Below, piece after piece: positions 5,053-5,664 of a DNA stretch of 5,664 bases. How positions within the stretch are numbered: the stretch's first letter is position 1; every line of letters starts with the position of its first letter. The position numbers and the translations under genes are program-made. Source of the DNA: Desulfomicrobiaceae bacterium. Its GTDB lineage: Bacteria; Desulfobacterota; Desulfovibrionia; Desulfovibrionales; Desulfomicrobiaceae. Below the pieces are notes generated by a model that worked only from the letters and a program-made list of their open reading frames with translations, was not told the origin of the DNA and did not search any database. Where the stretch lies: the NCBI GenBank assembly GCA_003530935.1, contig DPEO01000032.1:1-5664 (forward strand), in the 5' to 3' direction.

Positions 5053-5664
5053 ATGACCTTTTTCCGAGGCCGCCGTCTGCGCCGTACTGCCGCCTTACGA
5101 GATTTGGTGCGGGAAACGCGGCTGACGCGCCTGGATCTCATCCAACCCTACTTCGTGGTCGAGTCCAACCCCGAGGCCCAAACGCCCATCGCCTCCATGC
5201 CCGGCCAGTACCAATTGGGCCTGAATCGGCTCATCGCCCACATGGAGCCGGCAGTCTCCGCCGGCCTGGCTGCGGTCATCCTCTTTGGCATCCCCCAGAC
5301 CAAGGACGAACGGGCCTCCGGGGCCTACGCGCCGGACGGCATCGTCCAAGAGGCCACCCGCCGCATCAAGGAGCGCTGGCCCGAGCTCGTCGTCGTGGCC
5401 GACACCTGCCTGTGCGAGTACACCTCCCACGGCCATTGCGGCATCGTGCTCCCCAGCGGCGAGGTGGCCAACGACCCCACCTTGGAGCTTCTGGCGCGCA
5501 CCGCCGTCAGCCAAGCCAAGGCCGGTGCGGACATCATCGCGCCCTCGGACATGATGGACGGTCGGGTGGCGGCCATCCGGGCGGCCTTGGACCAGGAAGG
5601 CTTCGCCCACATTCCCGTGCTCTCCTACGCCGTGAAATACGCCTCGGCCTTCTACGGCCCCTTC
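5053..5664 (+). CDS. hemB: Porphobilinogen synthase (delta-aminolevulinic acid dehydratase) HemB, N-terminal 204 residues
   Basis: HemB condenses two 5-aminolevulinate molecules to porphobilinogen, the shared first pyrrole of heme, siroheme and cobalamin. The frame is open to the window end, so about 60% of a usual ~330-residue protein is seen. The opening RGRRLRRTAALRDLVRETRL and the IQPYFVVE strand are typical of the family. DTCLCEYTSHGHCG (117-130) supplies Cys119, Cys121 and Cys129, the three-cysteine zinc site of zinc-dependent enzymes, instead of the aspartate-rich magnesium type. APSDMMDGRV (163-172) is conserved. YAVKYASAFYGPF (192-204) carries Lys195, the first Schiff-base lysine; the second lies outside. 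AAGGAG at 5041-5046 is six bases before the ATG. The 30-base gap after ahbC, with no terminator, indicates one operon. Confidence 0.97.
   Translation, partial: MTFFRGRRLRRTAALRDLVRETRLTRLDLIQPYFVVESNPEAQTPIASMPGQYQLGLNRLIAHMEPAVSAGLAAVILFGIPQTKDERASGAYAPDGIVQEATRRIKERWPELVVVADTCLCEYTSHGHCGIVLPSGEVANDPTLELLARTAVSQAKAGADIIAPSDMMDGRVAAIRAALDQEGFAHIPVLSYAVKYASAFYGPF

Noticed and set aside
1..5664. Search by eye for CRISPR arrays, insertion sequences, tRNA or rRNA genes and phage attachment sites
   Set aside because: No regularly spaced repeats, transposase motifs, terminal inverted repeats or cloverleaf-like sequences were seen, and gaps between genes are all under 230 bases.

Overview
The window is high-GC bacterial chromosome, close to fully coding. 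Its gene content suggests a sulfate-reducing deltaproteobacterium (Desulfovibrio-like). The main reasons are a siroheme-dependent heme-synthesis radical SAM enzyme (AhbC) next to a zinc-type porphobilinogen synthase (hemB), a folate-dependent TrmFO in place of the SAM-dependent TrmA, and strong Shine-Dalgarno sites. The lineage is inferred from memory of gene families; no search was run.

Layout, left to right. Positions 1-360 (+) are the 3' end of a gene resembling an RNase II/RNB-family exoribonuclease. After an 86-nt gap comes plsY (447-1040, +), an integral-membrane acyl-phosphate:glycerol-3-phosphate acyltransferase. It converges on trmFO (1042-2340, -) with one base between the stop codons. 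A strong intrinsic terminator for plsY (1075-1116) lies inside the last codons of trmFO. Upstream of trmFO on the minus strand are a 69-residue Cys/His protein (2351-2560) and a 346-residue protein with a degenerate response-regulator receiver domain followed by TPR repeats (2562-3602). Gaps of 1 and 10 nt suggest these three minus-strand genes form one operon.

A 226-nt divergent intergenic region (3603-3828) separates that operon from ahbC (3829-5022, +) and hemB (5053 to the window end, +). It holds a 9-bp direct repeat with a 10-bp period, further CACCT copies in helical phase, an exact TTGACA hexamer, and a leader segment that could pair with the ahbC ribosome-binding site.

How the genes work together: HemB makes porphobilinogen at the start of tetrapyrrole synthesis. 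AhbC removes two acetate side chains from 12,18-didecarboxysiroheme near the end of the siroheme branch, giving iron-coproporphyrin III. The operon therefore joins an early and a late step of one heme route. The minus-strand operon joins a putative signalling/scaffold protein, a putative zinc protein and a tRNA T-loop methyltransferase, with no obvious shared pathway. PlsY makes lysophosphatidic acid for phospholipids.

No mobile element, CRISPR array, rRNA or tRNA gene was seen. Most of the window is conserved housekeeping. The least explained parts are the receiver-TPR protein, the small Cys/His protein and the repeats between the divergent operons.
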